Assembly (NCBI RefSeq): GCF_013401555.1
Contig: NZ_CP058552.1
Coordinates: 744,001 to 808,000 of the forward strand
Length of the DNA: 64,000 bases
DNA from: Paenibacillus sp. E222
GTDB lineage: Bacteria > Bacillota > Bacilli > Paenibacillales > Paenibacillaceae
Direction of reading: 5' to 3'
Positions within the stretch are counted from its first letter, which is position 1. Each line of letters opens with the position of its first letter. Position numbers and translations under genes: made by a program. Of this stretch, positions 1-9,154 are shown in pieces. A model generated the notes under the pieces. It was not told where the DNA came from. It saw only the letters and a program-made list of their open reading frames with translations, and made no database searches.

Positions 1-2
1 TG

Positions 3-536
3 TCGGTAAAAACAGACAAAGCCGAGCGCAGTTTGGCTGGAAGTGGTCACGAGAATGAAATTCAGGAAATACGCAAAACCGTACACGAGGTCAACGCTTA
101 CGTACGGCAGGCCATCGCCCAGCTCCGCTACGTCCCTGGACAAGCGGCAGTACCGGAGGGAACTTCCCTGCTGTCACAGGTGGAATTGCTCATAGAGGAG
201 ACGGTTCCTTCGGCGCATCTGGCATGGGATCTGGACAGCACCTTTTTCTCCCCCAAGGAGCAGGTAGAACTGCTCGCCTGCATTCGGGAAGCACTGCTTA
301 ATGTACGCAAACATGCCCGGGCTACAGATATTCGGGTGATTGCAGAAGGGACTCCTTTTGCCTGGTCGATCTTCATTCAGGATAACGGTATTGGTGTGAG
401 CGGTGATCCACTGCACCTGAAGGATCGGTACGGCCTGCGAATTACGAAGGAACGTGCAGCTCAGATGGGCTGGTCTTTCGCCCTTGATTCAAGGCCTGGT
501 TACACACGAATAACCATTGGAAAGGGGCATGCTTAA
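3..536 (+). CDS. NarL-type sensor histidine kinase, 3' part
   Basis: C-terminal part of a two-component sensor kinase, cut by the left edge; the frame is open from base 3, so the start lies outside. The visible 177 residues hold the end of a HisKA_3-like helix (IQEIRKTVHEVNAYVRQAI) and an HATPase_c domain. Its N-box is EALLNVRKHA and its G1 box DNGIG, followed by a YGLRITKERAAQMGW stretch typical of NarX/DegS-type kinases. It should phosphorylate the regulator that follows. The two genes are effectively contiguous, with the regulator's ribosome site inside this gene's last codons. Sensor domain and stimulus cannot be seen. Confidence 0.9.
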   Translation, partial: SVKTDKAERSLAGSGHENEIQEIRKTVHEVNAYVRQAIAQLRYVPGQAAVPEGTSLLSQVELLIEETVPSAHLAWDLDSTFFSPKEQVELLACIREALLNVRKHARATDIRVIAEGTPFAWSIFIQDNGIGVSGDPLHLKDRYGLRITKERAAQMGWSFALDSRPGYTRITIGKGHA

Positions 537-537
537 T

Positions 538-1194
538 ATGGAACTTGTACGGGTATTGGTCGTCGATGATCACGCACATGCGCGTGAGGCGATCTGCAGT
601 ATTTTATCCGAGGACAGCCTGTTTGAGGTTATTGGTACCGCTTCGACTGGACTGGAGGCGCTGGAGCTTACCGGGCAATGGATGCCCGATCTTATTCTGA
701 TGGACGTGCAGATGCCGGATATGGATGGGCTGGAAGCCACCCGCCAGATCAAACTGCGCTTTCCGTATGTCATTATCGTCATGGTTACTATATCGGATGA
801 TGTCACGTACCTGTTCGAAGCGCTGAAGCAGGGGGCCCAGGGATATTTGCTCAAAAATCTGGCTCCCTCCACCTGGCTTGAATACCTTCGCGCCATCGTC
901 AGTGATGATGCACCCCTGAGCAAGGAGCTTGCCTATCGAATCCTCCAGGAGTTCCCTGCGCCTCGCACGGAGGATGTACCCGATAATCCGCTGACTACGC
1001 GGGAGCTTGAGATCCTGCAATGGGTATCTGCGGGATATACCAACCGTGAGATTGCCGACCAACTTGGCATTTCGGACCAAACGGTTAAAAATCATCTGAA
1101 GAATATTTTACAGAAACTGCATCTCGAAAATCGTGTGCAATTAACCCGCTATGCATTGGAAAGCGGACTCGCAGGCCGTAAGCTGCGTAAATAG
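538..1194 (+). CDS. NarL/FixJ family response regulator
   Basis: Two-component response regulator of 218 residues: receiver domain at about 1-120 and LuxR-type HTH at about 150-212. The acidic pocket is VVDDH (D10, D11) and the likely phospho-acceptor is D56 in LILMDVQMP. The C-terminal half has the LTTRELEILQWVSAGYTNREIA signature of GerE/LuxR DNA-binding domains. I chose ATG 538 because the GGAAAGGGG ribosome site (519-527) sits 10 bases before it; ATG 529 and TTG 517 are too close. It pairs with the upstream kinase. The target genes are unknown; the copper genes downstream are possible but there is no direct evidence. Confidence 0.9.
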   Translation: MELVRVLVVDDHAHAREAICSILSEDSLFEVIGTASTGLEALELTGQWMPDLILMDVQMPDMDGLEATRQIKLRFPYVIIVMVTISDDVTYLFEALKQGAQGYLLKNLAPSTWLEYLRAIVSDDAPLSKELAYRILQEFPAPRTEDVPDNPLTTRELEILQWVSAGYTNREIADQLGISDQTVKNHLKNILQKLHLENRVQLTRYALESGLAGRKLRK

Positions 1195-1353
1195 CAGGGC
1201 ATTCATGTTTTTGTCACAATTCCATGGATCATTTCGTTTTTTTATAGCCCAATGTAGTCATACGGTGTTATTTTGGACAAAGTTATAATGGTATAGATTG
1301 TGCTCAGATAACAAAGAATGACTTACAATTCTAGACCTAAGGGTGATGATTTT

Positions 1354-3069
1354 TTGATTTTGAGTAGATTCACCATGAAATTGGGCAAACGGCACTGGGC
1401 ACTGATAGTCGCTCTGATGTTGTTGTGTTGCCTTGTTATGCCACAATGGGCATCTGCCCATGCTTATATTGTGCAGGCCTCACCAGGTGAAGATGAACTG
1501 GTTGCGACTGCGCCTGAACAACTGACTCTGGAGTTCAATGAGTCTTTGCAAACGGCCTTTTATGATATTAAAATCACCGCACCTGACGGAACACAGGCAG
1601 ATGACGGCAATGTGCACGTCGATGAGGCTCGTCCTCATATTCTGGAGACCGGACTGCGGACCGGACTTGGAAACGGAACCTACGCCGTGAATTGGAAGGC
1701 CGTGTCTGCGGATGGTCACCCCATTCAGGGAGCCTATGTGTTTCATATCGGGGAACCATCTGGCGCTCCTGCTGGTCTCGCAGATTTAACTTCTGGTTCA
1801 GGCCAGGTTGGCGGACCGTTAAAATGGATTTTGTCGCTGACCGACTGGATCCAATATCTGGGGTTGTCTGTGATTCTAGGCACACTTGCTTTCCTGCTGT
1901 TCCGGATTGCGCCTGCTTCCATGGCGAGAGAACCACTGGAAGTGCCAAGGAGCTACAGGCTGTTATGGATCAATTATGGTGCCGCTTCTGTTGCCGCTCT
2001 GATCAGCCTGCCCCTGAACACATTGTATGAATCTGGCGTTTCCATCGGGGAGTTCAGCTGGGCACTGATGGGCAGTGCACTCAAATTGACGTCATTTGGC
2101 CAGATCTGGATGGTACAGATGCTCATTGTGATGCTGCTGGCGGTTACTATCCTCTCCGGATATGACCGGGATCGCTCGCTGCGTATCCGGATCTGGTCAT
2201 CATACGGATCACTGGTCCTCGTTCTTGGCTGGTTGTTCACCCATGCCATGACAGGACATCCGGCTGCGGCGGAGCAACGTGCGCTCGCCATCGCAATGGA
2301 CTTCGTTCATCTGATCGGAGCCGCTTTCTGGATCGGCGCTCTAACCGCCATGGCTGCGTGTCTGCCTCCGCTCGCGGATAAACTGCCTTCCACGGTGCGA
2401 GGAGAGGTCTACTGGACGGCGATCCGACGATTCACAGCATGGGGCATTGGTGCTGTTGCTGCTCTCGTCGCTACGGGGATATACAGCAGCCTGATCATTT
2501 TGCCTGCACCTCTCCTTACGTCTTTGTTCACAACGGCGTATGGTCTCGTGCTTATCGCTAAAGTTGTCTTGCTTGTGGTGATGCTTCTATTGGCCTGGCG
2601 TCATGCCAGAATGGCACGTACAAGCAGCGGTAACCGACTCGCCGGCAGCCTGAAGGCGGAACTGATTGCTGGTGCCGTCGTGCTTGCGCTGGCCGCCGTA
2701 CTGACACACCTGTCTCCTGGACAACCGGCAGCCGCAGGACCTTATAAAGAAGCGCAGACCATGGACGACGGAACCACAATTACACTTCAGGTAAGCCCAA
2801 ATCGTACCGGAGAGAATCAGTTTAAGGTCGATGTGAAGAAACCGGACGGCACTACAGTTAACGATCTGGAACAGATCACACTGTCACTGACCCACCTGGA
2901 TATGGATATGGGCATTTACGAGATCACGATTCCGAAAAATGATACTGGCGTATATGAGGCAGAAGAATACATCTCCATGCCAGGACGCTGGAATATCAAG
3001 GTGCATCTGCTAACCCGATCTCTGGATTCACTGGATACCGAATTTGAGATCGACACCGCTAATCCATAG
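1354..3069 (+). CDS. CopC-CopD fusion copper protein (YcnJ-like)
   Basis: Membrane copper-uptake protein. After the signal peptide (cleavage near WASA|HAY) comes a CopC domain of about 95 residues. Its mature N-terminal His and SADGHPIQGAYVFHI segment are the expected Cu(II) ligands. A CopD-type region of about eight membrane helices follows (from about LTDWIQYLGLSVILG to LTHLSPG), then an extracytoplasmic YtkA-like beta domain (about the last 110 residues). B. subtilis YcnJ has this fusion. Start is uncertain: TTG 1354 has a ribosome site AAGGGTGAT at a usable distance, while ATG 1375 begins the classical signal peptide MKLGKRHW but has no site near it. The YcnI homologue follows, as in ycnKJI loci; no ycnK repressor is seen. 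Confidence 0.88.
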   Translation: MILSRFTMKLGKRHWALIVALMLLCCLVMPQWASAHAYIVQASPGEDELVATAPEQLTLEFNESLQTAFYDIKITAPDGTQADDGNVHVDEARPHILETGLRTGLGNGTYAVNWKAVSADGHPIQGAYVFHIGEPSGAPAGLADLTSGSGQVGGPLKWILSLTDWIQYLGLSVILGTLAFLLFRIAPASMAREPLEVPRSYRLLWINYGAASVAALISLPLNTLYESGVSIGEFSWALMGSALKLTSFGQIWMVQMLIVMLLAVTILSGYDRDRSLRIRIWSSYGSLVLVLGWLFTHAMTGHPAAAEQRALAIAMDFVHLIGAAFWIGALTAMAACLPPLADKLPSTVRGEVYWTAIRRFTAWGIGAVAALVATGIYSSLIILPAPLLTSLFTTAYGLVLIAKVVLLVVMLLLAWRHARMARTSSGNRLAGSLKAELIAGAVVLALAAVLTHLSPGQPAAAGPYKEAQTMDDGTTITLQVSPNRTGENQFKVDVKKPDGTTVNDLEQITLSLTHLDMDMGIYEITIPKNDTGVYEAEEYISMPGRWNIKVHLLTRSLDSLDTEFEIDTANP

Positions 3070-3184
3070 GTTAAAACCGATTCAGATTTGAAAGGCGACT
3101 CAGCCTAAAATCAGTGTCTCAACAAGCTGCAATTGTAGTGAAGGGGACGAAATCGATTCTGGAGAAGTGTAATGTCCACCTAAA

Positions 3185-3301
3185 AGCTTTCTGCAAGAAA
3201 GCTGCTTCGGAAGCATACGCTATTCCCGGATTTTCACTTATAAAGTGAATCAAAAAATCTGGGAATAACAGCGATTGAAAGAACGATTCGTAACCGGAAC
3301 G
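3185..3301. repeat. Hairpin-rich intergenic element between copper genes
   Basis: AGCTTTCT-GCA-AGAAAGCT (3185-3203) and a longer hairpin (3222-3266: ATTCCCGGATTTT with AAAATCTGGGAAT, plus inner CACTT/AAGTG). Its right end (3256-3301) recurs at 38003-38048. No gene is seen in 3070-3382. Confidence 0.6.
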
Positions 3302-3382
3302 TTGACTTTGCAGCACATCAGGCACTAATTTTAGAAAATGGGCCGAAACATAAATGATAAGATTTGAGAGGGGTAATTTATT

Positions 3383-4153
3383 TTGAAGAAAACATCATGG
3401 ACTTCCAAACTGACATCCAGCCTCGCTGCTGGAGCTGCTGCGCTGATGCTGTTCGCCGGATTCGCCAGCGCTCACGTTACCGTTAACCCAACTGTGGCAC
3501 AGACAGGCGCATGGCAGACGTATAGCATCAAGATTCCATCCGAAAAAGAGCTGCCTACCACCAAAGTCACGCTGAAAGTACCGCAAGGCGTTGCATTCAA
3601 GCAATACCAACCACTGGCAGGCTGGAAAATCACTACCGAAAAAAATGATTCCAATGAAGTAACATCTATCACTTGGGAAGTGGACGGAGATAACGAAGGC
3701 ATTCTGGCTGGTCAATTCCAGCAGTTCAACTTCGTAGCACAGAATCCGGATGCGGAAACGGAAGTCGCCTGGGATGCGTTCCAGTATTATAGCGATGGCA
3801 GCATCGTGGAATGGACAGGCGGACCAAGTGACAGCAACCCGCACAGTATCACGGCAATCAGCCAAGATCCTGCTGCTGCAGGTAATGCCGCTGCAGGCGG
3901 AGGTCATGACAGCGCAGGTACAGCCGACAATGCGGGTCATGATGATGAAGCTGCAACGGGTGGCGATACGAAGGCAAACGACGATACCACATTGGGTGAC
4001 GCGTTGAACGACACCGTTACTGGTGAGCCAAACAACACGGATTCAGATCCAGGCACATTGAAGCTGCAACAGGCTACCCTGATCGTATCCATTCTGGCGT
4101 TGATCCTATCCTTCCTGGGTATCGCTCTGGCAACACGCCGCAAAAAACGTTAA
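3383..4153 (+). CDS. ycnI: YcnI-like copper-associated membrane protein (DUF1775)
   Basis: Extracytoplasmic DUF1775 protein anchored by a C-terminal helix. The signal peptide ends at GFASA|HVTV, leaving a mature N-terminal His. With a nearby Trp (GAWQTY), this matches the mono-histidine copper site described for YcnI. The DUF1775 fold spans residues about 31-165. A low-complexity Ala/Gly/Asp linker (about 165-225) leads to the membrane segment LIVSILALILSFLGIALA and a basic RRKKR tail. The start is TTG 3383, supported by GAGAGGGG at 3366-3373; no ATG fits. It follows the CopC-CopD gene after 313 bases that hold a hairpin-rich repeat, so it may have its own promoter. Role inferred from the family: periplasmic-side copper binding or delivery. 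Confidence 0.87.
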   Translation: MKKTSWTSKLTSSLAAGAAALMLFAGFASAHVTVNPTVAQTGAWQTYSIKIPSEKELPTTKVTLKVPQGVAFKQYQPLAGWKITTEKNDSNEVTSITWEVDGDNEGILAGQFQQFNFVAQNPDAETEVAWDAFQYYSDGSIVEWTGGPSDSNPHSITAISQDPAAAGNAAAGGGHDSAGTADNAGHDDEAATGGDTKANDDTTLGDALNDTVTGEPNNTDSDPGTLKLQQATLIVSILALILSFLGIALATRRKKR

Positions 4154-4200
4154 AAGCTAACATGCAAAACATGCAGTCTTGTATGTAAACAAAAAAGAAA

Positions 4201-4249
4201 GGAGCCTTTGGCGAACGGGATTTATCCCGATGTGCCAAGGCTCCTTTTT
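4201..4249 (+). terminator. Terminator of the copper genes
   Basis: GGAGCCTTTGGC (4201-4212) pairs with GCCAAGGCTCC (4234-4244), with inner CGGGA/TCCCG, then TTTTT. Confidence 0.85.
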
Positions 4250-4356
4250 GTTAGCTGTACGCTTACGCTAACTTCGAATTCAAACTTCGGTTTCAAAACT
4301 CAAACTCATGTTTAAGTTCACCGGTTCAAGAGCAGCGTTCCCATACAACTTTTCCT

Positions 4357-4629
4357 CTATCGTCCCTGATCCGTCTGGATCATGATTTCAATATATTGCA
4401 GCAAGCTCTTCTTCTGTTGTTCAATCGACTGTATTCGTCCAGACAGACCCGCGAAGAACGCTTCAATCTGCTGCCTTGTATAATCGGCCGATTGTCCCTT
4501 CCAGTCGTCGAGACGATTGTATAGGCTCCTCGCCTCCTGCTCATCTGCCTGGAGACGGGCAAGCAGCTGGGTCAATTCTTTTTCCGCAATCCGAAGATCA
4601 TTCAGCTCTACCAGCAATTGTCCGCTCAC
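4357..4629 (-). CDS. Small helical protein next to WXG-lipase
   Basis: A 90-residue, almost wholly helical and probably coiled-coil protein (LNDLRIAEKELTQLLARL, then YNRLDDWKG and IQSIEQQKKSLLQYIEIM). It has no signal peptide or membrane segment. GTG 4629 is chosen because AAGGGAGGG lies 8 bases upstream on the minus strand; a longer reading has no such site. It is the last gene of a unit with the lipase-WXG gene, 53 bases downstream of it. Small helical proteins beside type VII secretion effectors often act as WXG100-like partners or targeting chaperones. That role here is inference from size, fold and position; no family name is certain. Confidence 0.7.
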   Translation of the reverse strand: MSGQLLVELNDLRIAEKELTQLLARLQADEQEARSLYNRLDDWKGQSADYTRQQIEAFFAGLSGRIQSIEQQKKSLLQYIEIMIQTDQGR

Positions 4630-4682
4630 TCGTATTCCCTCCCTTATGTAATTGCCAATCGCCAGGCCCTTCACGCAAAATT

Positions 4683-5975
4683 CTATTTAAAACTGACCTG
4701 ACTCTCATCCGCTTGACGGAAGGCTTCCGCCTTCTCTTCGATAAAGTTCAAGAACTGACTCGTATGTTTCATATGCCATGTGCTCAATTCGTTAATAGAC
4801 GCATCCAGATGAGTGACGATAGGTTCAAGTCTGCGACTGCGGCTGGAATGCAGGTATTGAGCCATCCGGCTCCGTACCGTATTCAATTCTGCATTGCACT
4901 GTTGTGCATTTTGCTTCCAACGGGCAGCGACACTTTTGAGTTCCTCGGGCGTTACCTGAATCAGGCCAGACGCTCCTGCTGCCGAGGCCATACCTCTTGT
5001 AAAACCGCCTGCCTGCCCACCCAGGTTCCGCATAAATGCTGCGAGATCAGACAGGACATTGAACGGCTGACGTGGTGAATAATGGATTTGCTCGCCTGTA
5101 ACCGGATCATATAGATCGTTGGAAATATAGCCGTTCTCAAACTTGTACTGTTTCAAACTGTGATACTCTTTACCACCAAAGGTGTTGCTGATTTTATCCC
5201 ACATGCCCATGTCATCATTCATATCCTCATAGTTGGAATTGATGTAATACATGGAACCTACGTGACGATCGTATCCACCAAAAAAGCCGCTCGTTACAAA
5301 GTCTCCCGGATGCCCATAATTGATAATTTGGCTATCAAACCCACCCTCTTCGGCCTTTCGTTTTGCCTCTGGCGTGAGACTGGAGATTACGGATGGCGCG
5401 CTGAACGTCACCGCGGAGAGTCCCGTGTATGCAGCCGCATACTGGGCATTCCCCCCTCCAAGCGAATGCCCTGTCAGCGAGAAATCCAGATCCTTGTATT
5501 TTTTCTGCATATCATTGGCGTAGTCTTCCGCCTCATACATCTGGTTCGGTCCCAGACTGAACGTTTTATCCAGCTTTTTATCCAGTTCTCCCACAGCATT
5601 CTCGACTGTAGTGATCCCCGTAACATCTCTTACCTTCTGAATGCCATTTGCCAACCAATCCGGTGTAAAATCCGTACTTTGTTCGATCTTTCTGCCAAGC
5701 TCAGGCAAACCGATTTGAGCATCCGCGTAATAATCAGGAACGCTGCGATCCAGCGAAGCACTTCCCTCCGTGCCCCGATATGCGATTACCGCCTGTTTGG
5801 TCTCGGGATTGTAGAAGGTCACCGCATCAAAGCCGGATTTTTTGTTTCCATGCGTGTCCTCAAGAACTTGCCATCCAGGAAGATTCTCAAACTCCATACC
5901 TGCTTTCAGATTCTCATATGCTAATTCAGACATCTTGTTGTATGTTTCGTCATCAATTTTAGGTGAGTTACTCAC
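4683..5975 (-). CDS. Lipase-like hydrolase with C-terminal WXG100-like module
   Basis: 430 residues. Residues 1-260 are an alpha/beta hydrolase of the class 3 lipase type. YRGTE (66-70) is the usual beta-strand motif, GHSLGGG (169-175) holds nucleophile S171, and D225 (GHPGDFV) and H238 (DRHVG) are candidate acid and base. The last 95 residues (336-430) look like a WXG100/ESAT-6 hairpin: IQVTPEELKSVAARW, then a long second helix. There is no Sec signal peptide. Start is GTG 5975, with TTGGAGGTG about 9 bases upstream. The fusion suggests a hydrolase exported by type VII secretion, but no Ess/Yuk machinery is in the window. Most such effectors carry the helical domain at the N-terminus; here it is at the C-terminus. 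Confidence 0.8.
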   Translation of the reverse strand: MSNSPKIDDETYNKMSELAYENLKAGMEFENLPGWQVLEDTHGNKKSGFDAVTFYNPETKQAVIAYRGTEGSASLDRSVPDYYADAQIGLPELGRKIEQSTDFTPDWLANGIQKVRDVTGITTVENAVGELDKKLDKTFSLGPNQMYEAEDYANDMQKKYKDLDFSLTGHSLGGGNAQYAAAYTGLSAVTFSAPSVISSLTPEAKRKAEEGGFDSQIINYGHPGDFVTSGFFGGYDRHVGSMYYINSNYEDMNDDMGMWDKISNTFGGKEYHSLKQYKFENGYISNDLYDPVTGEQIHYSPRQPFNVLSDLAAFMRNLGGQAGGFTRGMASAAGASGLIQVTPEELKSVAARWKQNAQQCNAELNTVRSRMAQYLHSSRSRRLEPIVTHLDASINELSTWHMKHTSQFLNFIEEKAEAFRQADESQVSFK

Positions 5976-6015
5976 AGCCGTCGCACCTCCAAGAAAATCA
6001 ATCCTGAATTATGAT

Positions 6016-6375
6016 TTATTTGTTAAACGGATCATATCCCTTAGCTATAATGGCTTCCTTAATTGCTGGACTCATGCCAAAGTTTTTAATTTTTTTATCC
6101 TCATAGTCATACGAGATCGTAAATTCTTGCTCTTCATGTTCAACCACATGTCCTTCCATAGCAATAGAATCAAGCGCCATCTCAGGTAACAACTCTTTGT
6201 TCGTGATCACCACATCCAGTTCATATTTATTTTTCAAATATTTTACGGCTTCCGCTTCCGCTTCTTTAAAATAAGCCTGTTTTTCACTTTCCTTCATGTT
6301 CTGACACCCTCCCAAAATGAAAGTGGATAGTATGGTCAAAAAAAATACACACGCGAATTGCCGCTTCAACCTCAT
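6016..6375 (-). CDS. Small putative lipoprotein upstream of WXG-lipase
   Basis: 119-residue predicted lipoprotein. The N-terminus MRLKRQFACVFFLTILSTF ends in lipobox ILGGC, after which an acidic domain of about 95 residues follows (AEAEAVKYLKNKYELDVVITN, ending KGYDPFNK). This pattern resembles small DUF-type Bacillus lipoproteins, but I do not name a family with confidence. ATG 6375 is preceded by AAAGGTGAT about 6 bases away. It lies 41 bases upstream of the lipase-WXG start on the same strand, so they are probably co-transcribed. A surface lipoprotein beside a candidate toxic or digestive effector could be an immunity protein; that is inference only. Confidence 0.75.
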   Translation of the reverse strand: MRLKRQFACVFFLTILSTFILGGCQNMKESEKQAYFKEAEAEAVKYLKNKYELDVVITNKELLPEMALDSIAMEGHVVEHEEQEFTISYDYEDKKIKNFGMSPAIKEAIIAKGYDPFNK

Positions 6376-6587
6376 ATCAATCACCTTTTCTTTTTCATTA
6401 AATATATTCGTATATCCACTCTTTTCTTCTGTTATGTGCATCATAGTACAAAATCAACATGATCACATCGGCTGTTGGCATCGTTTTTATGTAACTTTGT
6501 TCCTACATGATTCCAATCGGTCATTTGGGTGTACATTACCCCATTTTCTGGATTATGCATCAGTTCGCCATTTATAATTGCCCAGAC

Positions 6588-6618
6588 GAAAAAGAGCCAC
6601 TCCAGTGAGCGGCCCTAA
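6588..6618 (-). terminator. Probable terminator of the DUF445 gene
   Basis: On the minus strand GCCGCT pairs with AGTGGC (one G-U pair) and is followed by TCTTTTT, just after the DUF445 stop codon. Confidence 0.5.
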
Positions 6619-6637
6619 TCTTGCCATTATCAATGAG

Positions 6638-7894
6638 TTACTCCAATACCATCCGCAGGGCGGTCAACACAATCCCGATTATAAATCCGGTAACAGCCCC
6701 GTTAATCCGAATCCATTGCAAATCCTGTCCAACCTTATCCTCAATCAAGGAGATCAATGAGGCATTGTCCATTTTGTTGACATTTTCGCGCACGAGATTG
6801 CCGATCTTGGAATGGTTTTTCTCCAGCAGTGTCGTTACACCTTGCACAATCTTCGCATTCAACCCTGCCAATAAAGTATCGTCTGACCGCAAATCGGACA
6901 ATACCCGCTCAATCGCAGGCAGAGCAAACGTATCCACATACTGACCATCTTCCATTGCAGTGAGCGCCTTATCCCTCAATTCAATGAGCTTGTTCAGTAC
7001 GGTTTCCTCTGCGTTCCATCCATCCAGCATGTTGTTTTTCCAGCCGTTGACTCCATCCTGAACACTTTCACTCATCGCCAGCCGGATAGCCTGGGTTCGC
7101 AACAGATCGAGCACTTTGTAACGAAGAGCACTGCCCTCTCGCTTCATATCCTCCACCCGGTCAAACAGATACCCTTGCAAAATGCTGCCCAGACGCTCTT
7201 CATTCAGATAACCCATGAACGCATTCATCGCAAATTGCATTAATCCGTTCATCTGGATGCCACTGATCGCCTTTAAGCCACTTTCACCCAAAAACATAAT
7301 GGTCTCCGGCTTCACCAGCCATTCCTCTGCCTGCTTCAGACCATAGTCCAGTGCTTTGGCATCATATCCACGCTCACTCATCTGGATCGAAGCCCGTTCC
7401 AGAATCGGACCCAGATCGAAGGCCCCCGCTTGTGATTTGATCTCGCCCGCAACCAATGGAGCAATCTGCTCGAGCGGCAGGCCTGCAAGGATTCGTTTGC
7501 AGAGCGTATCAATCATGGTTTTGACTCCATCGTTGTGAAGTTCCCGTGTCATCGTATCCAGAACGATTTCTGCCGCCTTGAAACCCGCAATTTTCTCGGT
7601 GATGCTATCCTTGTTCAGCAAGTTGTTTTCCACTGCGGAAACAAGGCCTTCGGTCAATTTGTCCCGATTCTTGGGCAGCAATGCCGTATGGGGAATCGGA
7701 ATACCCAGTGGATGACGGAACAACGCTGTTACGGCAAACCAGTCCGCTAGTCCACCTACCAAGCCCGCTTCAAATGAACCTACCAGCAGTTTGCCTACTA
7801 CGCCGCCCTGAAACGGCAATGATGCGGCAAATCCCGCTCCCATAACAACAAGAGACCAAGCTGCTGCTTTTTTGGTTTGTTTAGGTTTAGCCAT
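6638..7894 (-). CDS. DUF445 family membrane-associated protein
   Basis: 418-residue DUF445 protein. A short N-terminal hydrophobic stretch (AAAWSLVVMGAGFAASLPF) leads to the family signature GLVGGLADWFAVTALFRHPLG and HTALLPKNRDKLTEGLVSAVE. A long helical middle follows, then a C-terminal membrane segment (WIRINGAVTGFIIGIVLTAL). Molecular function of the family is not established. ATG 7894 follows AAAGGAGTAAGAATACA, a good ribosome site. It is monocistronic: a terminator-like hairpin follows and an oppositely oriented reductase gene lies upstream. Confidence 0.88.
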   Translation of the reverse strand: MAKPKQTKKAAAWSLVVMGAGFAASLPFQGGVVGKLLVGSFEAGLVGGLADWFAVTALFRHPLGIPIPHTALLPKNRDKLTEGLVSAVENNLLNKDSITEKIAGFKAAEIVLDTMTRELHNDGVKTMIDTLCKRILAGLPLEQIAPLVAGEIKSQAGAFDLGPILERASIQMSERGYDAKALDYGLKQAEEWLVKPETIMFLGESGLKAISGIQMNGLMQFAMNAFMGYLNEERLGSILQGYLFDRVEDMKREGSALRYKVLDLLRTQAIRLAMSESVQDGVNGWKNNMLDGWNAEETVLNKLIELRDKALTAMEDGQYVDTFALPAIERVLSDLRSDDTLLAGLNAKIVQGVTTLLEKNHSKIGNLVRENVNKMDNASLISLIEDKVGQDLQWIRINGAVTGFIIGIVLTALRMVLE

Positions 7895-8230
7895 TGTATT
7901 CTTACTCCTTTATCGTTAATCACACGGGTTCAATGACACCCAACTTTCCCGTGCTCCTCTGTTCTTCATGTGATCCCTTCCATAGGAAAGCTTCTGTTTC
8001 CATATTTCGTATACTTCATCTTATCACCCGCACGCGTCAAAACCAAACCTCTGGCTGGCGAAAAAGGATAAAAGAGGGGTTTTTCCTATCGAAATGCTCG
8101 TATTCTTTCCCATTACCAAAAAGGTTTTAGTATAATCAATACAGACAGTCATCCATTTACGATTGGCTGCCGATCATCAGGGTAATTACATAATGAAATA
8201 ATGAATGAATCAGAGGAGGAATTTCGGACC

Positions 8231-9058
8231 ATGAAACATGTGCAGGACACAACGACACTTTATAACGGAGTCAAAATGCCTTGGCTGGGTTTTGGCGTAT
8301 TCAAAGTTAAAGATGGAGAAGAAGTGGTTGAAGCCGTCAAAACGGCTATCCAGGCTGGTTATCGCAGTATTGATACAGCAAAAGCGTATAACAACGAAAC
8401 GGGTGTAGCTCAAGGTATTCGTGAATCCGGAATCGCCCGCGAGGATCTGTTCATTACGACCAAAGTGTGGAACGGGGATCAAGGTTACGAATCCACACTG
8501 GCCGCTTTTGAAGCAAGTATGGAACGACTCGAACTGGAATATCTGGATCTCTATCTGATCCACTGGCCTGTCAAGGGCAAGTATAAGGATACCTGGAGAG
8601 CGCTGGAGAAGCTGCATAAGGAAGGACGCATCCGCGCCATTGGGGTGAGTAACTTCCAGATTCACCATCTGGAGGACCTGATGACCGATGCAACCATTAA
8701 ACCTGCTGTGAATCAGGTGGAACTGCATCCGCTGTTGATCCAAACGGAGCTAAGGGAGTATTGCAACAAACATCAGATCCAGATTGAAGCATGGTCTCCA
8801 CTGGGTCAGGGACATCTGCTGGAGCATCCGCTACTTCTGGAGATCGCTGCCAAGTACAGCAAGTCACCGGCACAGGTCATTCTACGTTGGGATCTGCAAA
8901 ATGGTATTGTGACCATACCTAAATCCGTTACACCACAGCGCATTCGCGATAATGCGGACCTGTATGATTTTGAGTTGACCACGGAAGAAATCGAACGCAT
9001 TAACCAATTGAACGAGAATAAACGCTTTGGTTCCGATCCGGACAACTTTAACTTCTAA
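8231..9058 (+). CDS. Aldo/keto reductase (YvgN/2,5-DKG reductase type)
   Basis: NADPH-dependent aldo/keto reductase of 275 residues with the full catalytic tetrad: D48 and Y53 in YRSIDTAKAY, K78 in TTKVWN and H111 in LIHWP. The cofactor-binding end has IPKSVTPQRIRDN. Length and motifs fit the AKR5 group (glyoxal or methylglyoxal reductase YvgN, 2,5-diketogluconate reductase). ATG 8231 is chosen over an in-frame ATG at 8201 because GAGGAGGAAT ends 9 bases before it. A TATAAT at 8131-8136 may be its -10 box, but the -35 is weak. It ends in a strong bidirectional terminator. Substrate is unknown; carbonyl detoxification is the usual role. Confidence 0.92.
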   Translation: MKHVQDTTTLYNGVKMPWLGFGVFKVKDGEEVVEAVKTAIQAGYRSIDTAKAYNNETGVAQGIRESGIAREDLFITTKVWNGDQGYESTLAAFEASMERLELEYLDLYLIHWPVKGKYKDTWRALEKLHKEGRIRAIGVSNFQIHHLEDLMTDATIKPAVNQVELHPLLIQTELREYCNKHQIQIEAWSPLGQGHLLEHPLLLEIAAKYSKSPAQVILRWDLQNGIVTIPKSVTPQRIRDNADLYDFELTTEEIERINQLNENKRFGSDPDNFNF

Positions 9059-9091
9059 TTTCAATATATAATCACAGCTAGAAAACATCAA

Positions 9092-9133
9092 AAAATCCCG
9101 ATCCGGATGCACACGCACCTGAATCGGGATTTT
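9092..9133 (+). terminator. Bidirectional terminator between reductase and cupin genes
   Basis: AAAATCCCGAT (9092-9102) pairs with ATCGGGATTTT (9123-9133), giving T-runs on both strands between convergent genes. Confidence 0.85.
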
Positions 9134-9154
9134 GCTTGTTAATTTATGGTTATA

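Noticed and set aside
1284..1289. TATAAT upstream of the CopC-CopD gene
   Set aside because: No acceptable -35 box at 16-18 bases (TACGGT at best), so I do not call a promoter.
5160..5924. 254-codon open frame opposite the lipase-WXG gene
   Set aside because: Fully antisense to a gene with clear motifs; composition is not protein-like and no start signal is present.
7894..8130. 78-codon open frame between the DUF445 and reductase genes
   Set aside because: No ribosome site, no recognisable fold, and it runs into the presumed promoter of the reductase gene.
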